Source of the DNA: Phallusia mammillata
Lineage: Eukaryota; Chordata; Ascidiacea; Phlebobranchia; Ascidiidae
Length of the DNA: 64,000 nt
Reading direction: 5' to 3'
Assembly: GCA_003260075.1 (NCBI GenBank)
Contig: QLIY01000700.1
Span: 22,984 to 86,983 of the forward strand
Position numbers and translations under genes: made by a program. The notes beneath the pieces are model-generated. The model searched no databases, was not told the origin of the DNA, and worked only from the letters and a program-made list of their open reading frames with translations. Positions 1-12,340 of this stretch are shown in pieces. Position 1 is the stretch's first letter, and the number at the start of each line of letters is the position of its first letter.

Positions 1-2
1 AA

Positions 3-3000
3 GAAACAAATGATAAAGCAGAAATCAAAATGCTTCCAGCATATGTCACTGAAACACCCAATGGAAAAGGTTGTGAAACCTATTTTCTTTTCCTTTCGTT
101 GTAAAAAATCTGTTAAATTGTATTTATACTTTTTACATCAATGCTGTACTGTGGTACATTAGAAAAATAATCAGTGGTGAATAAATGTTATTTGTCAATA
201 TGTATACCAAATGTAAATATTTTATTGATGATAAAATATACCAAATGTATAACTTTATCTTTTGCAGAGGAAGGGGATTTCCTGGCATTAGATCTTGGAG
301 GTACCAACTTCCGCGTACTTTTGGTGAAAATAGATAAAGGGGAAGTACAGATGTTCAACCAAGTTTATGCTGTGTCCAAGGAGCTTATGACTGGAACAGG
401 TGTCCAGGTATAGTTGTGTTTATTTTAAGCTATTGACTCTTCGACCTAAAAGTTTGCAAATGTTTCATATCCAACTAAAATTTCAACAATTTCAGTGCGG
501 CCAGCAATCACCCAAACATGCGTTCAGCACGGGCTTTTGTTAATTGTCTCAGTTATTGCGCACAATTGCATGGTCTTATCTTCTGCAAGGCCTCAACAGC
601 ATCAATAACCAATTACAAAGGAAATACTGTTACAACTTATGCACAATAATTATTATTTTTTGCTTACAATTATACAGTATAACTACCACAAGCATTGGTT
701 AGAAAGTCGGCATTGTTACACTGTTATGAAGCAAGACTCCATTCACATAATCAAGTTTAATGCCCGCCTAGCATCGCCTTAGACACACAACGATCATTTA
801 TGACGTAAATTAACGGGAAGCCGCATTTGATCAAAAACTTTTTACAAAAATTTACGTCAATCTGTACTCTTGCGCAAAACGTGTTTTGCTGTAGATACAC
901 GTCAACTGCACTGAAACTGTTAACATTTTCAAAGAGCTCTTGTGTGTATAGGTAATATTTTTGATTGTAGTGCATTCTTGCTTTATTGTGTCAAACATTT
1001 ATTGTTATCTTTGCCGGCTTTATGCAGTTGTTTGATCATCTCACTGAATGTTTATGGGACTTCCTTGTTCAACACGACATGATGTGCCAACTGCTTCCTA
1101 TTGGATTCACATTTTCATTTCCAACTAAACAATATGGAATAAAAAAGGTATTTAGATAATTTATGTTAATAACCTATTTGGTTTAATTTCATGCTGGAAT
1201 AAGTGTAGTCTATCGTTACCCAGTAACTATTTAGATAATCACATGAACAAAAGTTAGCCATTGAACTAAATTTCATACTAGAAAAGCCACTATACCTAAA
1301 TGCTACAAACTGTCTGCATTAACTAAAAACATGATCGGCAGAGACATGTGTATGTACAATACAAATTAGTGTGGTGTCCAGAATTGACATAATACACTGA
1401 TGATAACAACATTGATTTAAAAAGTCTGCATTAAGATAATTCTTGTATACACAAGTTCTTTGGCAGTTATGTTTTAATTGCATAGTGTTTATGTGTGCAT
1501 TAATTGTGCTTCATTGGTTTCAGACTACTCTTGTCAGATGGACAAAAGGATATACTGCCACTGGTGTGGTTGGTGAGGATATTGGAGAACTATTGAATAC
1601 AGCTATTAACAAAAAGTTCAAAATTCGATGCATGGTAAATTCAATTCAAATGTGCAATCGTAAAAATGCTGCAGTAAAAAGAGCCTTTGCATTTAAACTG
1701 TAAAAGTTGTATAAAAAAACATTTAATTGTGCATAAACATTTTTTTTACCTGTGTTAAACAGTTTCTGATTTTTTAATTTAAAAATCATGAAGCTACATG
1801 TGAAAATATTGTATTTGCATCTTCTGAAAAATTTAAAATTTTCGAGGATCAAGTTGCAAAACAAAGTAATCGTGCTTCTTTTTTCGATTTAGAACTTTGA
1901 TTTAAAAATCATGTCAACTGTGGTCAACGATACAGTTGGAACAATGGTATCATGTGCTTTTGATTATCCAAAAACATGCATGGGCCTCATAGTAGGTAAT
2001 AAAATTAGATAAAATGTGTTTATCTACTTAAAAGAGTTCAAATACTCAGTCTAGATCTTGTTTAGGCACTGGCACCAATATGTGTTACATGGAGGCCCAA
2101 GAAAAGATAAAAACTCTCGAGGAAAACGAAGTTACTCCAGGAAAGGAAATGTGCATCAACACTGAATGGGGAGCATTTGGAAACAACAGTGGGGCCCTGA
2201 ATGCTGTTATAACTGAGTTTGATAAATCTGTTGATGAAGATTCACCAAACCAGGGACAACAAATGTAAGTTGTTTTTTATGATCTTGAATTGTGTAAATA
2301 CTAAGACCAATTGTTTTGTGTTTGTTGTGGTATGCCTACCAAACTAATTTTTTTATACCTATTTGTCATGAAAAGTTTTTTTTTGCAAATATTTTATTTG
2401 CCAAAATGTTTTTATGGTGTGAACTCTAACTTTCTAAGCTGCGATAAAAAGCCGTTTGGGTAAAACGCCCTAACTAGACAGAAAAAGTGTTGTTGAAATG
2501 CTTTGGTAAATTCATCATTAGTGATATGAGGCTACATGAGACATACGCTTTTTACGTCTAGTTAATTAGACTTGTGAACAAATCTGTGTATAATGTTTCA
2601 AACTTGTACCTTTTTGAAGATATGAAAAGATGATTAGTGGTATGTACATGGGTGAACTTGTAAGGAGAGTGGTAGTAAAATTGATGGATGCTGGACTAAT
2701 GTTTGTGGGAACCACTTCTGACAGTATTTTGTACACATCTGGCTTGTCAACTGCATTTGTATCGCAGGTTTTAAGGTAAGGCATGTTACTTGGCTTGCAA
2801 TTACATAAGAAATCTAGCTACAGGTTACATGTTGTGCACTTTCATTTGTGATGAGTAGTCAGGTGATGTAGCTTGTTTTGTGCTTAATTGATGTATTGTA
2901 TTTGTGGTTTGTTGTCACTTCCTGGTAAATTTTATGTCATAACAATATAGTACCGGTAGAAAAACAATTACGAGTACATTGCACCTGTATAAGAGAACAG

Positions 3001-5529
3001 TTAGCTGTCAAACCCAGACACCAATTTAAAATTATATTTATAGGTTTGGATGTTCATGTAGATCAGTGGTTCTCAATCTGGGGTCTGCGGTCCTTTAGGG
3101 GTATGTGAAGTAATTTTGGGGGGACCATGAAAAGGAAGAAAATTTATAATCTTACTTGGCGTCAGTTTGTGCCACTGAATCAGTTCAAATCAAAGTAAAA
3201 TTGAGAATCGACTGTCTCCATTGCAAACAACAGCCTTGATTGTATAACAACTCAGAAAAATGTAATTGTTAGTGCACAATCATAATGTTCTTGTCTTGTC
3301 TGTGATGTCACAAACTGTCTTTGGATCATTGTTGTGCACAATTTTACATAACTAGCTCAATTTCTGCCATCACCTTCCGTTTTTCTGAAATACACATTCA
3401 GGCTAAAGGATCACAAGCCCTCGAAATAATGGCAAAGGGACCATTTTTTTTTTGAAAAAGGAAAAACTTAGAGAACCACTGATTTAGATGGATGTTAAAA
3501 CTATACTAAACACTTTGATGTAAGATAATTCTTGTAAAAAAAACTGTATTTCTTTAAGATAAGTCCCATGTCAACTTGTCTAAATATTTATATTTACTAT
3601 TTTTAGCTTTTTGCAAAGAAAAAAAATTACAAAATACATAAAACAAACATCACGTGTACTTAACATGAACAGCTCAATAAAATTTTCCTCAAAAACCTTA
3701 TGTACTGTTCTATAGCTATGACTATAATCAATCTGACTTTGATCTTCTGAAGAATTACATCTCAGGATTTGGAGCAGTAGCCACAAATGAAGATTGTGTT
3801 CTATTGAAAAGGGTAATTATTGTTATTTTACCAGTAACATTTCAAATAAACAGTGTTCATATTTTTGTATTATTGTAACAGTGATTTTTAGAAACCAGGG
3901 GAACGCTAGGAATAACTTTCCATTAAAGTTTTGGATAATAGCACAAAGAGTAGCTATATTTCTTCCCTACCACTGGCTTGGATGACAGCACAGCACAGCA
4001 CAACATACCTGCATTAAGATTGTGCAGTCAACCGACCAAGCAAAACCTCCATAAAGCTAGCTTACATGGGCATTTTTTTGTTTCCAGAAGTCAAGTCAGT
4101 TGTAGGGAAGAAATAGAGCTATTCTTAAAAAATGTGGAAATATTATTGTCTGCTGCACATTTTGATTATATGATAGAGTGTTTAGGTAATTGATTTTTTC
4201 TGGTATTTCTTCAGATTTGTGAAGCTGTGTCATTGCGTGCTGCTGACCTATGTGCAGTTGGAGTAGTTGCAACAGCAAAACGAGTTGTTGCAAACCGTGG
4301 AAATGTTCAAGTTATTGTTGGTGTAGATGGTTCTGTGTATAGAAGACATCCAACGTAAGTGTGCTCAAACTTAGCAAAAGATGTACTTGAAATGTTTTAT
4401 ATTGAATATATTTAAAAAAAATAGACAGGAATTATTTTGTTCATTTTTTTTTGACAAGTGGCCAACAGACTACGAACCACAAACTCTAAAACAAAAGTTA
4501 TAAAAAAAGCTTTGCAAACGTTTTCAAAACATTGTTGCAAATATGTCCCTGTTTAAAGACACGTGTACAAATGCGATGAAATTTTTTATACTTGGCTAAA
4601 CATGAAAATTGGCACCACTTACCAGGGTACTGGTTTGAGTTGCAACATTCCTGGTCATTTCTATACAGCAGAATTAGCATCAGATGTTCAACCTTTTATG
4701 TGGCACAATACCAAACCTTCACAATAATTTATTAATTTTCTGGATTGTTTTTCGATTTGTGTCATCGTCATTATCAGATGCATATATATTATAATTTTTA
4801 CCTTTATGATATGATATTCTTATGTGAATGTATGTATGCTATAAACAACAGACTTTCATCAGGGACAGTACAAAATTAAAGTGTTCTGTTTGGCTGATTC
4901 CTAAAAATCTCATGTTTTTGCTCACTGGTCAGCCAGACAGGCTTGAAATATTACAATATGCCACAAATATGAAAGTATAACTACAAATTAGTCACTGTAG
5001 TCTATTCTTGTAATTTATATCTCATGCTACCAAGCATTTCCTGACTTTCATTTCAACTAAGAACAAAGCCTTTATGATTTCTTTGGAGGGTTTATTGCAG
5101 TGGTGGTATTTAGCCAATTCACACCAGTTCTATAGAACCGTCTAACGAAATTTTATGAGATCAGAGAACCGGTTAGCATTACTGGTTACTTTCAATGGAC
5201 TTTATGTAACAGAACTGGCTAAAAAATATGATTTTGTGATAGAACCGACTGACAAAAAATTTGAATCCCACCCCTGGTTTATTGCATTTTTTTCAACTTA
5301 ACTGGCCAAAAGTCACCAGAAATATCAAGACCCCCATTCATGCGTAGAACTATGAGTCAAACAGCCAACATTTGTATTTTTCAGATTCAAAGATCTTTTG
5401 GTTAAGAAAACCATGCAGCTTGCACCAGATATAGACATAAGGTTTGAACTGTCGACTGATGGGAGCGGCCGTGGAGCAGCTTTGGTAGCGGCAGTTGAAA
5501 GCAGAATCCACAAATTACAGTTGAAGTAA
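3..5529 (+). CDS. HK: Hexokinase, 5'-truncated by the window edge
   Basis: Phosphorylates glucose and other hexoses with ATP, the first step of glycolysis, in the cytosol. Ten exons in consistent phase: 3-69, 268-407, 1028-1147, 1524-1634, 1893-1995, 2066-2264, 2620-2775, 3716-3812, 4215-4354, 5385-5529; they encode 425 residues and only about 25-40 N-terminal residues are missing. Seen in order: phosphate-binding [12 protein letters not shown], sugar-binding GFTFSFP and WTKGY, catalytic VVNDTVGTM (the Asp is the general base), [31 protein letters not shown], then adenosine-site [12 protein letters not shown] and [11 protein letters not shown], ending at TAA 5527-5529. It fits a single 50-kDa hexokinase unit, not the duplicated 100-kDa vertebrate form, although an upstream first half cannot be excluded. 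The exon 4/5 junction carries about six more residues than I expect for the family, so that junction may be slightly wrong. Confidence 0.96.
3064..3481. mobile_element. hAT-like MITE in hexokinase intron
   Basis: Begins CAGTGGTTCTCAA and ends in the near inverse GAGAACCACTG. It is flanked by 8-bp direct repeats atgtagat (3056-3063) and atttagat (3482-3489), 7 of 8 matching, the target-site length of hAT elements. About 418 bp with no coding capacity, so non-autonomous. Confidence 0.85.
5098..5275. mobile_element. Short hAT-like MITE in last hexokinase intron
   Basis: A 178-bp element starting CAGTGGTGG and ending CCCACCCCTG, flanked by a perfect 8-bp duplication gtttattg (5090-5097 and 5276-5283). 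It lies about 110 bp upstream of the final hexokinase exon. Confidence 0.85.
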
Positions 5530-5942
5530 AACACCTGGTTTGAACTGAATAAGATTGAATCACAATAGTTTTCAAGGTTGCAACTTTTTTATGTTTTATG
5601 CTAAACATGAAGCATTTGGTTAGGTTTTGTTTTCATCCATCACCTTAGTCAAAAGATGTCTCTTTGCTGTTTCTAATTTGCACTAATATGATAAAGCTTC
5701 CTTGTGTATTTTAAAATTTTGTCCAAACCCTCACTCCTCCTATGCATTTTGTGTGAGATGTACATATGTAGTGGCCTTTTTACATCATGTTGTATTCATT
5801 TTTGTATGTTTAGTATCCTACCTAGTTTTATTTCCACTCACTCAACATTTTTAAATCTAAGTTGTTTTTATCTAGGGTAAAACTTATGATTCGGTGGTAC
5901 TAAAAAGTGTTGTACAGGCGTTTTCGTCCACCAGGTTGCATA

Positions 5943-6220
5943 TTTAACAAAAATGTCATTCAACTGGTGTTAATTAGTGCCGCTTCATCGTTTTGCAACG
6001 GACGCTACTCTTTTCGGATGGCCTTTGTTATAATATAATTATTTTTCATGGTATCACGCTGTTCTTGCGCCTTTCGCTTGTTGCTTGCATTCGTCATTCA
6101 TTGCTCTGAAGAAGTCCTACCGTTCTGGTGGACGAAACGTCAGCGAAAATACAAGTTATGGATAGAAACAACTAGTATTTTTGTTTAACATTAACACCAG
6201 TTGAACGACATTTTTGTTAA
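5943..6220. mobile_element. Foldback MITE with inverted TTAACAAAAATGTC termini
   Basis: The left end (5943-5975) and right end (6191-6220) are inverse complements over about 30 bp, reading from ttaacaaaaatgtc to caactggtgttaa with one mismatch. The enclosed DNA carries a second inverted pair built on cgtccaccag and ctggtggacg, just outside and inside the ends. No ORF. The right half carries a hammerhead-like core (6101-6146). Confidence 0.75.
6101..6146 (+). ncRNA. Hammerhead-ribozyme-like motif inside foldback element
   Basis: CTGAAGA (6106-6112), a hairpin GTCC/GGAC (6114-6117 with 6130-6133), GAAA (6134-6137) and CGTC (6138-6141) are arranged as in minimal type I hammerheads with an almost absent stem III. 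The flanks ttgct (6101-6105) and agcga (6142-6146) pair as stem I with one wobble. One extra A (6113) between the core and stem II departs from the consensus, so activity is uncertain. Such motifs are known from Penelope-like retroelements and retrozymes. Confidence 0.45.
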
Positions 6221-7212
6221 CTAAAAAGTGTGACTTTAGTTATTTTGTTAAGTTGGTTATGAATTTGCTGTTCCAATTGAATTGAAGGTCATTGGTAAAA
6301 ACGCACAGTGTTTTTAGTGTATGCTGCTTTGTACAAAAAGCTTTTTCCACATGTGCATTCAAACCAGTATTGAAACCTATCTAAAACACTGCCTGCAGAT
6401 TTGTATAGCTTTACTGAACCATGAGCTGAATTGCATTATGTTCCACACTAATAAACATTGATTGCACTTACAAGTCTTTTTGTTAGTGTTTTATTTGTAC
6501 GATAGGAAAAATTGTATAACACTGACAAAACATGGAACGGTTGTAGTTAAAAGTTGAATTAAAGCAATTGGACAGGCAAGTGATGTTATATAGGTAATTG
6601 GCGTTGCTTAGGAATGTCCAAAATCACATCTTCATCAGGGGAGCATCTAAAAAAGAAATCACATGGAATTATATACAGATGAAACATGGCCATTTTGCCA
6701 AGTTTTTAAGCAACTATCTGCATCAAATATACATTTTGTTTACACAAATGCTCATTGGCAATGGTTAAGTTGAAATAAAGTTACTATGGGACTTGTCTGC
6801 AGTGACCTTGATTGTTTTTTTCTCAGAACCAGATCAATGCTCCAATTTTAGTGTAATGTCATGTTTCGGTTGTGGTATGATGCAATTAGCACATTGTGTT
6901 TGAAGAAAGATTGACGACATGCACACATGCCACACTTAACATACAATATCTTTGAGGTAATAGCAACTTCTCACTCAATCTTTGTCCCCTATGCCTTGAG
7001 AAAATAATCTTTGACTGTGCACCTTACATACAAATCCATGTTCCTGGTGGTTGCAAATTTTGTTAAGAATCTATGCATTACCTGGCTAATTTTGGTAGGC
7101 TAAGTTTGAGATTTCTAAACCATATGCAACTAAATAGATTATGCAAACAACATATATGTATATATATATATCTGTTTTGGTAAACGCATAACAAAGACAA
7201 ATGAACAGCAAT

Positions 7213-10200
7213 TTACATCGCAGTGGAGTGGTGTGCTTCTGGAAATACAAATCTTCTGACATTGGTTTGTTTCATTTTTCGCAGTTCTGAAACTTCAGAC
7301 TTCAGTTTTGCTATCTCAGCTTGGATTTTGGCATTATTCTGAAATAAAAATCAGTCAACCTTACTAGCACTGAAAGCTATTTGAGATAATCAGGTTTCAG
7401 AATTTCTCGGGGTTAGTTTCATAATTTGTAGAAAAAACAATTAAATCTTGCATGTGTGTAACTAAAATCAATATCACCAGGTATCTTGCTAAGCAACAGC
7501 CTTAAACACCAGTAGTAATCACAATTTACCTGACCGTTGAGTTCAATCTCATGCCGCAGAACCATATTGTGTTGTGTCAGTTGCTTCAAACTGCTTGGAG
7601 CTGTGGTTTGATACACCGAATCTGCAGCATTGTTCAAAATGGCCAATGTTTTGTTTTCTCTGCTGCTTATCATTTGATTCTGTTCCCCAGTTATGATTCT
7701 TTCCAATTCAGTCAATTCTGCCTAAAAAGTATAAAAAAGTAAAATCGGAATTTTCATAAATAACCATAGTAATAATTTTTTGTTTACAACAGAATAACAG
7801 GCCATTTTTATGGTCTTACCACTGTTCAAGATCTACAATAAAACATTTACATTTCCTTTGACATTTAACAGTTTTAAATGTTGTTTGTATGACCATTTAT
7901 ATTTATTTGTTAAAATATTTGTTGTCTTATTTACAGTGCATGCAAAATGGCAGAAATGCTTGTACAAATTTTTTTATGTAAAAGTTTTCAACTTACAGTG
8001 ACAATTTGTTATTTGATTAATAGGCGTGTCCTTTAGTAGCAGTTGACTGGGAGTGTGATGTTTGTTTGCGAGTAAACCATTTATTTATTACCACAGTACC
8101 TTGTGTTGTTGGGATTGATGGTGAACATTGTTTTGCAGTTTTGTGATTGTCATTGCTTTTACTGGGTATTCCTTGTCCTTGTAGGTACGAAGCACCTACA
8201 ACCGAAGTCACATGGTTGAGGTACTGAGATAAAATGGCCAAGGTATCCCAACCGTTTTATATTACAATACCTGTAGATCTGAAAGCAGAAAATCCAACTG
8301 GTGCTCAAGACTGAGAAGCTGTACTTCCAATTCTAATAACAATTATACATTCATTTTAATTGTTTTTCAAGTTTGCAAAGTTGGTTTTAGTTTTTGTTTA
8401 AGGTGTTAAACTAGACAAATCAGTATTTAGGGTATATATTTAATATCACTAACGATGTAGTGAAATTAATTTGTTTGTTTGTTGCACCAGTATGATGTTT
8501 CATGATTTCATTCAATTCCTCGACATGCTCAAATGTTCATTATTTAAGGACATGTTCAAATTAGTACATTTAAACTCAGTTTTGTTGCCAAGCTCGAGTT
8601 TTTTTAACATTTGTTTTTGTTAAAAAACAGTGGTTCTCAACTCGTTTCAGGCCATGGACCACTGACCCAACTAATAGAATGTCATTGCCCATTACGTTTT
8701 ATGTTTTTTTTAGTAAAGTAGGCACAAAATATATTTCTTCAAAATGGAATTTTACAATGTGATAAAGTTTTTGACAGCTATCATTTATAATATATAATAT
8801 GCAACAACCTCCAGGTATGTAAAAAGCAACCGTCTTCATTTTATTACCAAATACAATTAATATCCTGTGGGCCACTTAAAATGTCAATAAGGACAACTAG
8901 TTGAAAAACCACTGTTCTTAAAGGTAAAGTTTCTCTTTGGAGCTCATAATATACAACGTTAATCAATAATGTCAACCATTTTTTTAACATAGGGTAGTAT
9001 TACCATATGCATAGCTTTGTACTTGATATACCTCTCGTATCACTGTCTGCGATTTCTTTAGCAGTCTTATAATCTTTCCTTGCATATTCCACATCACTGC
9101 TGTGTCGAATAGACATCACCTTCGTTGCCGAGCTGCATTTTTCATATTTCTCCAGAAGCCTTGTAACGTTTCTGTGTATTTCTCCCTCAGTTTCACAGAT
9201 CTCTTGTTGAAGACTGATGTTTAGGTTTTGCAAAAACTCCTGTAGTTTACTGGTCAAACAGAAAATATTAAACAACTATCTTTCATGCTTTTTGTCAAAA
9301 TTATTAAAAACTAAATTATTTGCTGCAAACAAAAGTTTCAAATAATATAGTTTTAACTTTAAGTGTACATCTCGCACATGTACAAGTGTACATGTAATCA
9401 CAAATCCTTTTAATTGCATATTGATCGTTATTGCAACTATTGCCATTTGTCAAGAAAATTGTCTTGTTTGTTGCATAATCTGGTTAAATGCACAAAAAAG
9501 CTTGGCAAATTGGCAATTCGGTAAATCTGATTAGTTTGTATGGTCAAATTAAAAGATCAACTTATTGTGATTGAGTATGTGTTTTTATGTCGTATTACAA
9601 TACTCTCATGTAAAAAATAGAATGTATACCCAACCTGTATGCTTTCACAGAATGTTTTCTTGCTTCAACTTGTGCATGCAGTATTTTGATCCTGTCATTT
9701 TTTAGAATTTCAACAGTTCTGTCAATTGGCACAGGCTTTTTATTCCATGGATGCAAGCACAAGGATGAACACGCAGTAGTTTCACTGTGACCTGTCATTG
9801 AAGTATGTTAACAATTTATTACAGATTTTTTGATGGCTTTTTTACATTTTTTAAGTCATATTTTTTGGACCGCCTTTCATTTTGATATAAAATGGTTTTA
9901 GTTTCCTTTAAATGAATTATCAATCCAAGGATTTTTCTAAAGCCTGTCATTCAACTGCAACTAATCCAAAAAAGTGTCAAATAATGTCTTTGTTGTAGTA
10001 AGCTTTGCATGCTGTACTGCATATCTGTAATCATATACAAGTTAAAAAATCTTAAAAGTTGCAAAATTGTATCACTCACTTACTTTCACCCAATGCTGTT
10101 GCTGGCTCTGGACTTAAGGGGGGGGGGTTGTCATTCAACTGCAACTAATCCAAAAAGTGTCAAATAATGTCTTTGTTGTAGTAAGTTTTGCATGCTGTAC

Positions 10201-11408
10201 TGCATATCTGTAATCATATACAAGTTCAAAAATCTTAAAAGTTGCAAAAATTTATCACTCACTTACTTTCACCCAATGCTGTTGCTGGCTCTGGACTTAA
10301 GTTTTCTGACATCATTTTTACATGTACATATTGTGTTTCACAAAGCAGAAATTAGCTAGTTTGCCATCCAGGCACTACACACTCATAAAACTGAACACTT
10401 AGCCCTTTGTACCTAACTCTATGCAAGCAGAAACAAACCATGCAATAAATGTTTTATGGCACAGGTAATTTATGACTCTTTAACACTGTCCTGAATACAC
10501 CTTCACACACTATGGGGGGGGGGCATTTTATGGCACACATAATTTATGACTCTTTAACACTGTCCTGAATACACCTTCACACACTATGTTTGAACTCACA
10601 ACCTGCAAAAAAGAACAACATAATATTATATCATAAACCAAATGTTCATTTCATTAACAAAAAACATAAAATGCATTTTCTAATCCACAAATATGGCTTA
10701 ACTGCCTTACCGGTATGTGGACGACTGGCTGTTGAAACAGTTTTTGATTTAGCTTTGACACTAGTTTTTGAACTTGGCTGTGGTGATGAAAGAGTTGGCA
10801 GGGAGTCTCGTTGCCATTGTGAATAATCCTTTGAAACAATACCAACACAAATACATTCACTTAAAATGAAATTACACATTGCGTACGTGCAAAGTAGTTG
10901 TTTGCATAACAATAAAATACTGTTTAAACAACATTAAAAGTACTGTTTGCACAACATAAATCTTTGAGGTCTTTACGGCGGTTGTCTGATTGTCATTAAA
11001 TAATAATAAAATCGGGTTGTAAAAACAAATCTAACAAACACAAACACAGATTACCACTAAAATGCTGAAATTTGTAGCAAAAAATCAATAAATTCACTAA
11101 TAAATGTGTTTGATCACAACAATGTACAATTGTTTATTTTTATTTTGCCATGTATTAAAGTCAAAACAGGAATTTCAAATAGAAACTCATAGTTATATTC
11201 TAAAGTTGATTCCAGTTGAATAAACCAAAGATACAAAATTAAGGTTTTCCTGTTTCTAAAGTAACCACCCAAAGATTCTTACCTGAAACTCGACAGATAA
11301 TTTTCCTTCAATTGCTTTTAATATTTCAGCCTTAACTTCATCCTCCGATTTGGCAAATCGTGAAGCAGCATTTCGACCCCAACCCTCGTTTGTTGCCGTT
11401 TTTGACAT
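7213..11408 (-). CDS. Coiled-coil protein of unknown function, 345 aa
   Basis: Not firmly recognised. Eight exons join without frame breaks: 11283-11408 (ATG 11406-11408), 10711-10828, 10267-10305, 9635-9791, 9032-9249, 8271-8332, 7530-7721, 7213-7338 (stop 7213-7215). The N-terminal third is Ser/Thr/Lys-rich and probably disordered, with a DYSQWQ segment at the start of exon 2. From about residue 120 it is predominantly heptad-like coiled coil (LQEFLQNLN, LEVQLLSLEHQLDFLL, LTELERI, AKLKSEVSELRKM), ending in a short basic VRRFVF tail. The DYxxWQ segment plus long coiled coils weakly recalls vertebrate C20orf96-type proteins, and the basic-then-coiled layout recalls HAUS8; neither was tested. 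Divergent from COG2. Exon 3 has a haplotype duplicate at 10079-10117, and the exon 4 donor (GTTGGG) is weak. Confidence 0.8.
8628..8914. mobile_element. hAT-like MITE in intron of the coiled-coil gene
   Basis: Begins CAGTGGTTCTCAAC and ends in AAAAACCACTG, the same terminal family as the element at 3064. About 287 bp. I find no clear 8-bp target duplication, so the edges may have decayed. Confidence 0.6.
9945..10300. repeat. Duplicated segment joined by ten G (haplotype copy)
   Basis: About 170 bp at 9945-10117 restarts almost unchanged at 10128-10300 straight after a G-run (10118-10127). The segment includes part of coiled-coil exon 3; only the second copy (10267-10305) is complete. Confidence 0.85.
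10451..10590. repeat. Short duplicated segment joined by ten G
   Basis: About 60 bp ending in cacacactat at 10513 is repeated from 10524 after the G-run 10514-10523. Intronic. The second copy continues into unique sequence. Confidence 0.85.
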
Positions 11409-12329
11409 AATTTTGTGCCGCGTTTAAAGTTTGTAGGATTAGACCGTTTTATTTTCGAAAAACACAAACATTACATAGTTCACTATGTTTGACAACAGTA
11501 AATTCGCGTGAAAATCAGACGAAAAATCAGTTTTTATTTCGGAAACTGTTACACAAACGTTGCTAACAACCCGACGCCGTTCGTTTCCCTCCAGTGACGA
11601 ATGTTTCAATTAAAAGTAACAACAAATGTCGGTATTATTAAATGAGTTTTAAAATTGTAGTCAAGTTTGATATGTGATGTTTTCTTTTCTGATTGTTATT
11701 TTTATTATCGCCAAAAATATTAAACCCTTTTGGTCTGGGCTTTTTACGTAATTAGTGGTAATCAATTGGGGTATCAACCCAACTTGCGTACGTGGAATTG
11801 TGAACTTTTTAAAATTTGTTTGCAATATTGTTAAAGGTACGACATCAACTTGCATTTGGTTTTAAAACAATTGGGAATTGTGTAATAATTTTAAAGCACA
11901 GCGCAGGTTAAAGTACATAGTATACTTTAAAGTTAACACGAGATAGTTTTATCTTAATCAACCCAAACCATTTCATTTGACTTTAAAGTGTGTTTAAATT
12001 GATAGAGAAATATGTTGTTGTTGTACCTTTTTTTCAAAAGATTAGGTCAAACATTGTTTAGGAAAATGTTCACATTGTGGTGGAGTGGTCAATATTGGTA
12101 ACTTATGTGTATTTAATTTTTGTGATGTTATGAGTAAAACAAACTAAAAGTATAGAACTGAAATAAAAAATATTTGGATTTACTGTAAATTATCAAAATG
12201 ACCAAGGGGGGGGGGGTCAATAGTGAAAACTTGTGTGTATTTAATTTTTGTGATGTTATGATTAAAACTAACTAGAGGTTTAGAACTGAAATAAAAAATA
12301 TTTGGATTTAGGCCCTGTAAATTATCAAA
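11409..12329. promoter_or_regulatory. Shared divergent promoter region, coiled-coil gene / COG2
   Basis: About 920 bp separate the two start codons, which point away from each other, so both promoters must lie here. I see no clear TATA box. The COG2-proximal third (12089-12340) is a haplotype duplication around the G-run 12206-12216, so the real distance is about 120 bp shorter. Confidence 0.5.
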
Positions 12330-12340
12330 ATGACCAAGTC
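12089..12340. repeat. Duplicated COG2 promoter and start region
   Basis: A segment of about 117 bp ending in atgaccaag at 12205 is repeated from 12217 after an 11-base G-run. The first copy holds the COG2 start codon and two further codons before it breaks; the second continues into the gene. Confidence 0.85.

Larger units (their letters stand above)
5530..7212. other. Convergent intergenic region, hexokinase / coiled-coil gene
   Basis: No convincing coding exon. It holds the 3' ends of two convergent genes, a foldback element (5943-6220) and a candidate poly(A) signal AATAAA at 6450-6455 for hexokinase. A short TA dinucleotide tract lies near 7156-7172. I see nothing else. Confidence 0.5.

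Noticed and set aside
8017-8241. Possible extra exon of the coiled-coil gene (minus strand)
   Set aside because: Exons 8271-8332 and 7530-7721 already join in phase, and this stretch lacks good splice sites and coiled-coil character.
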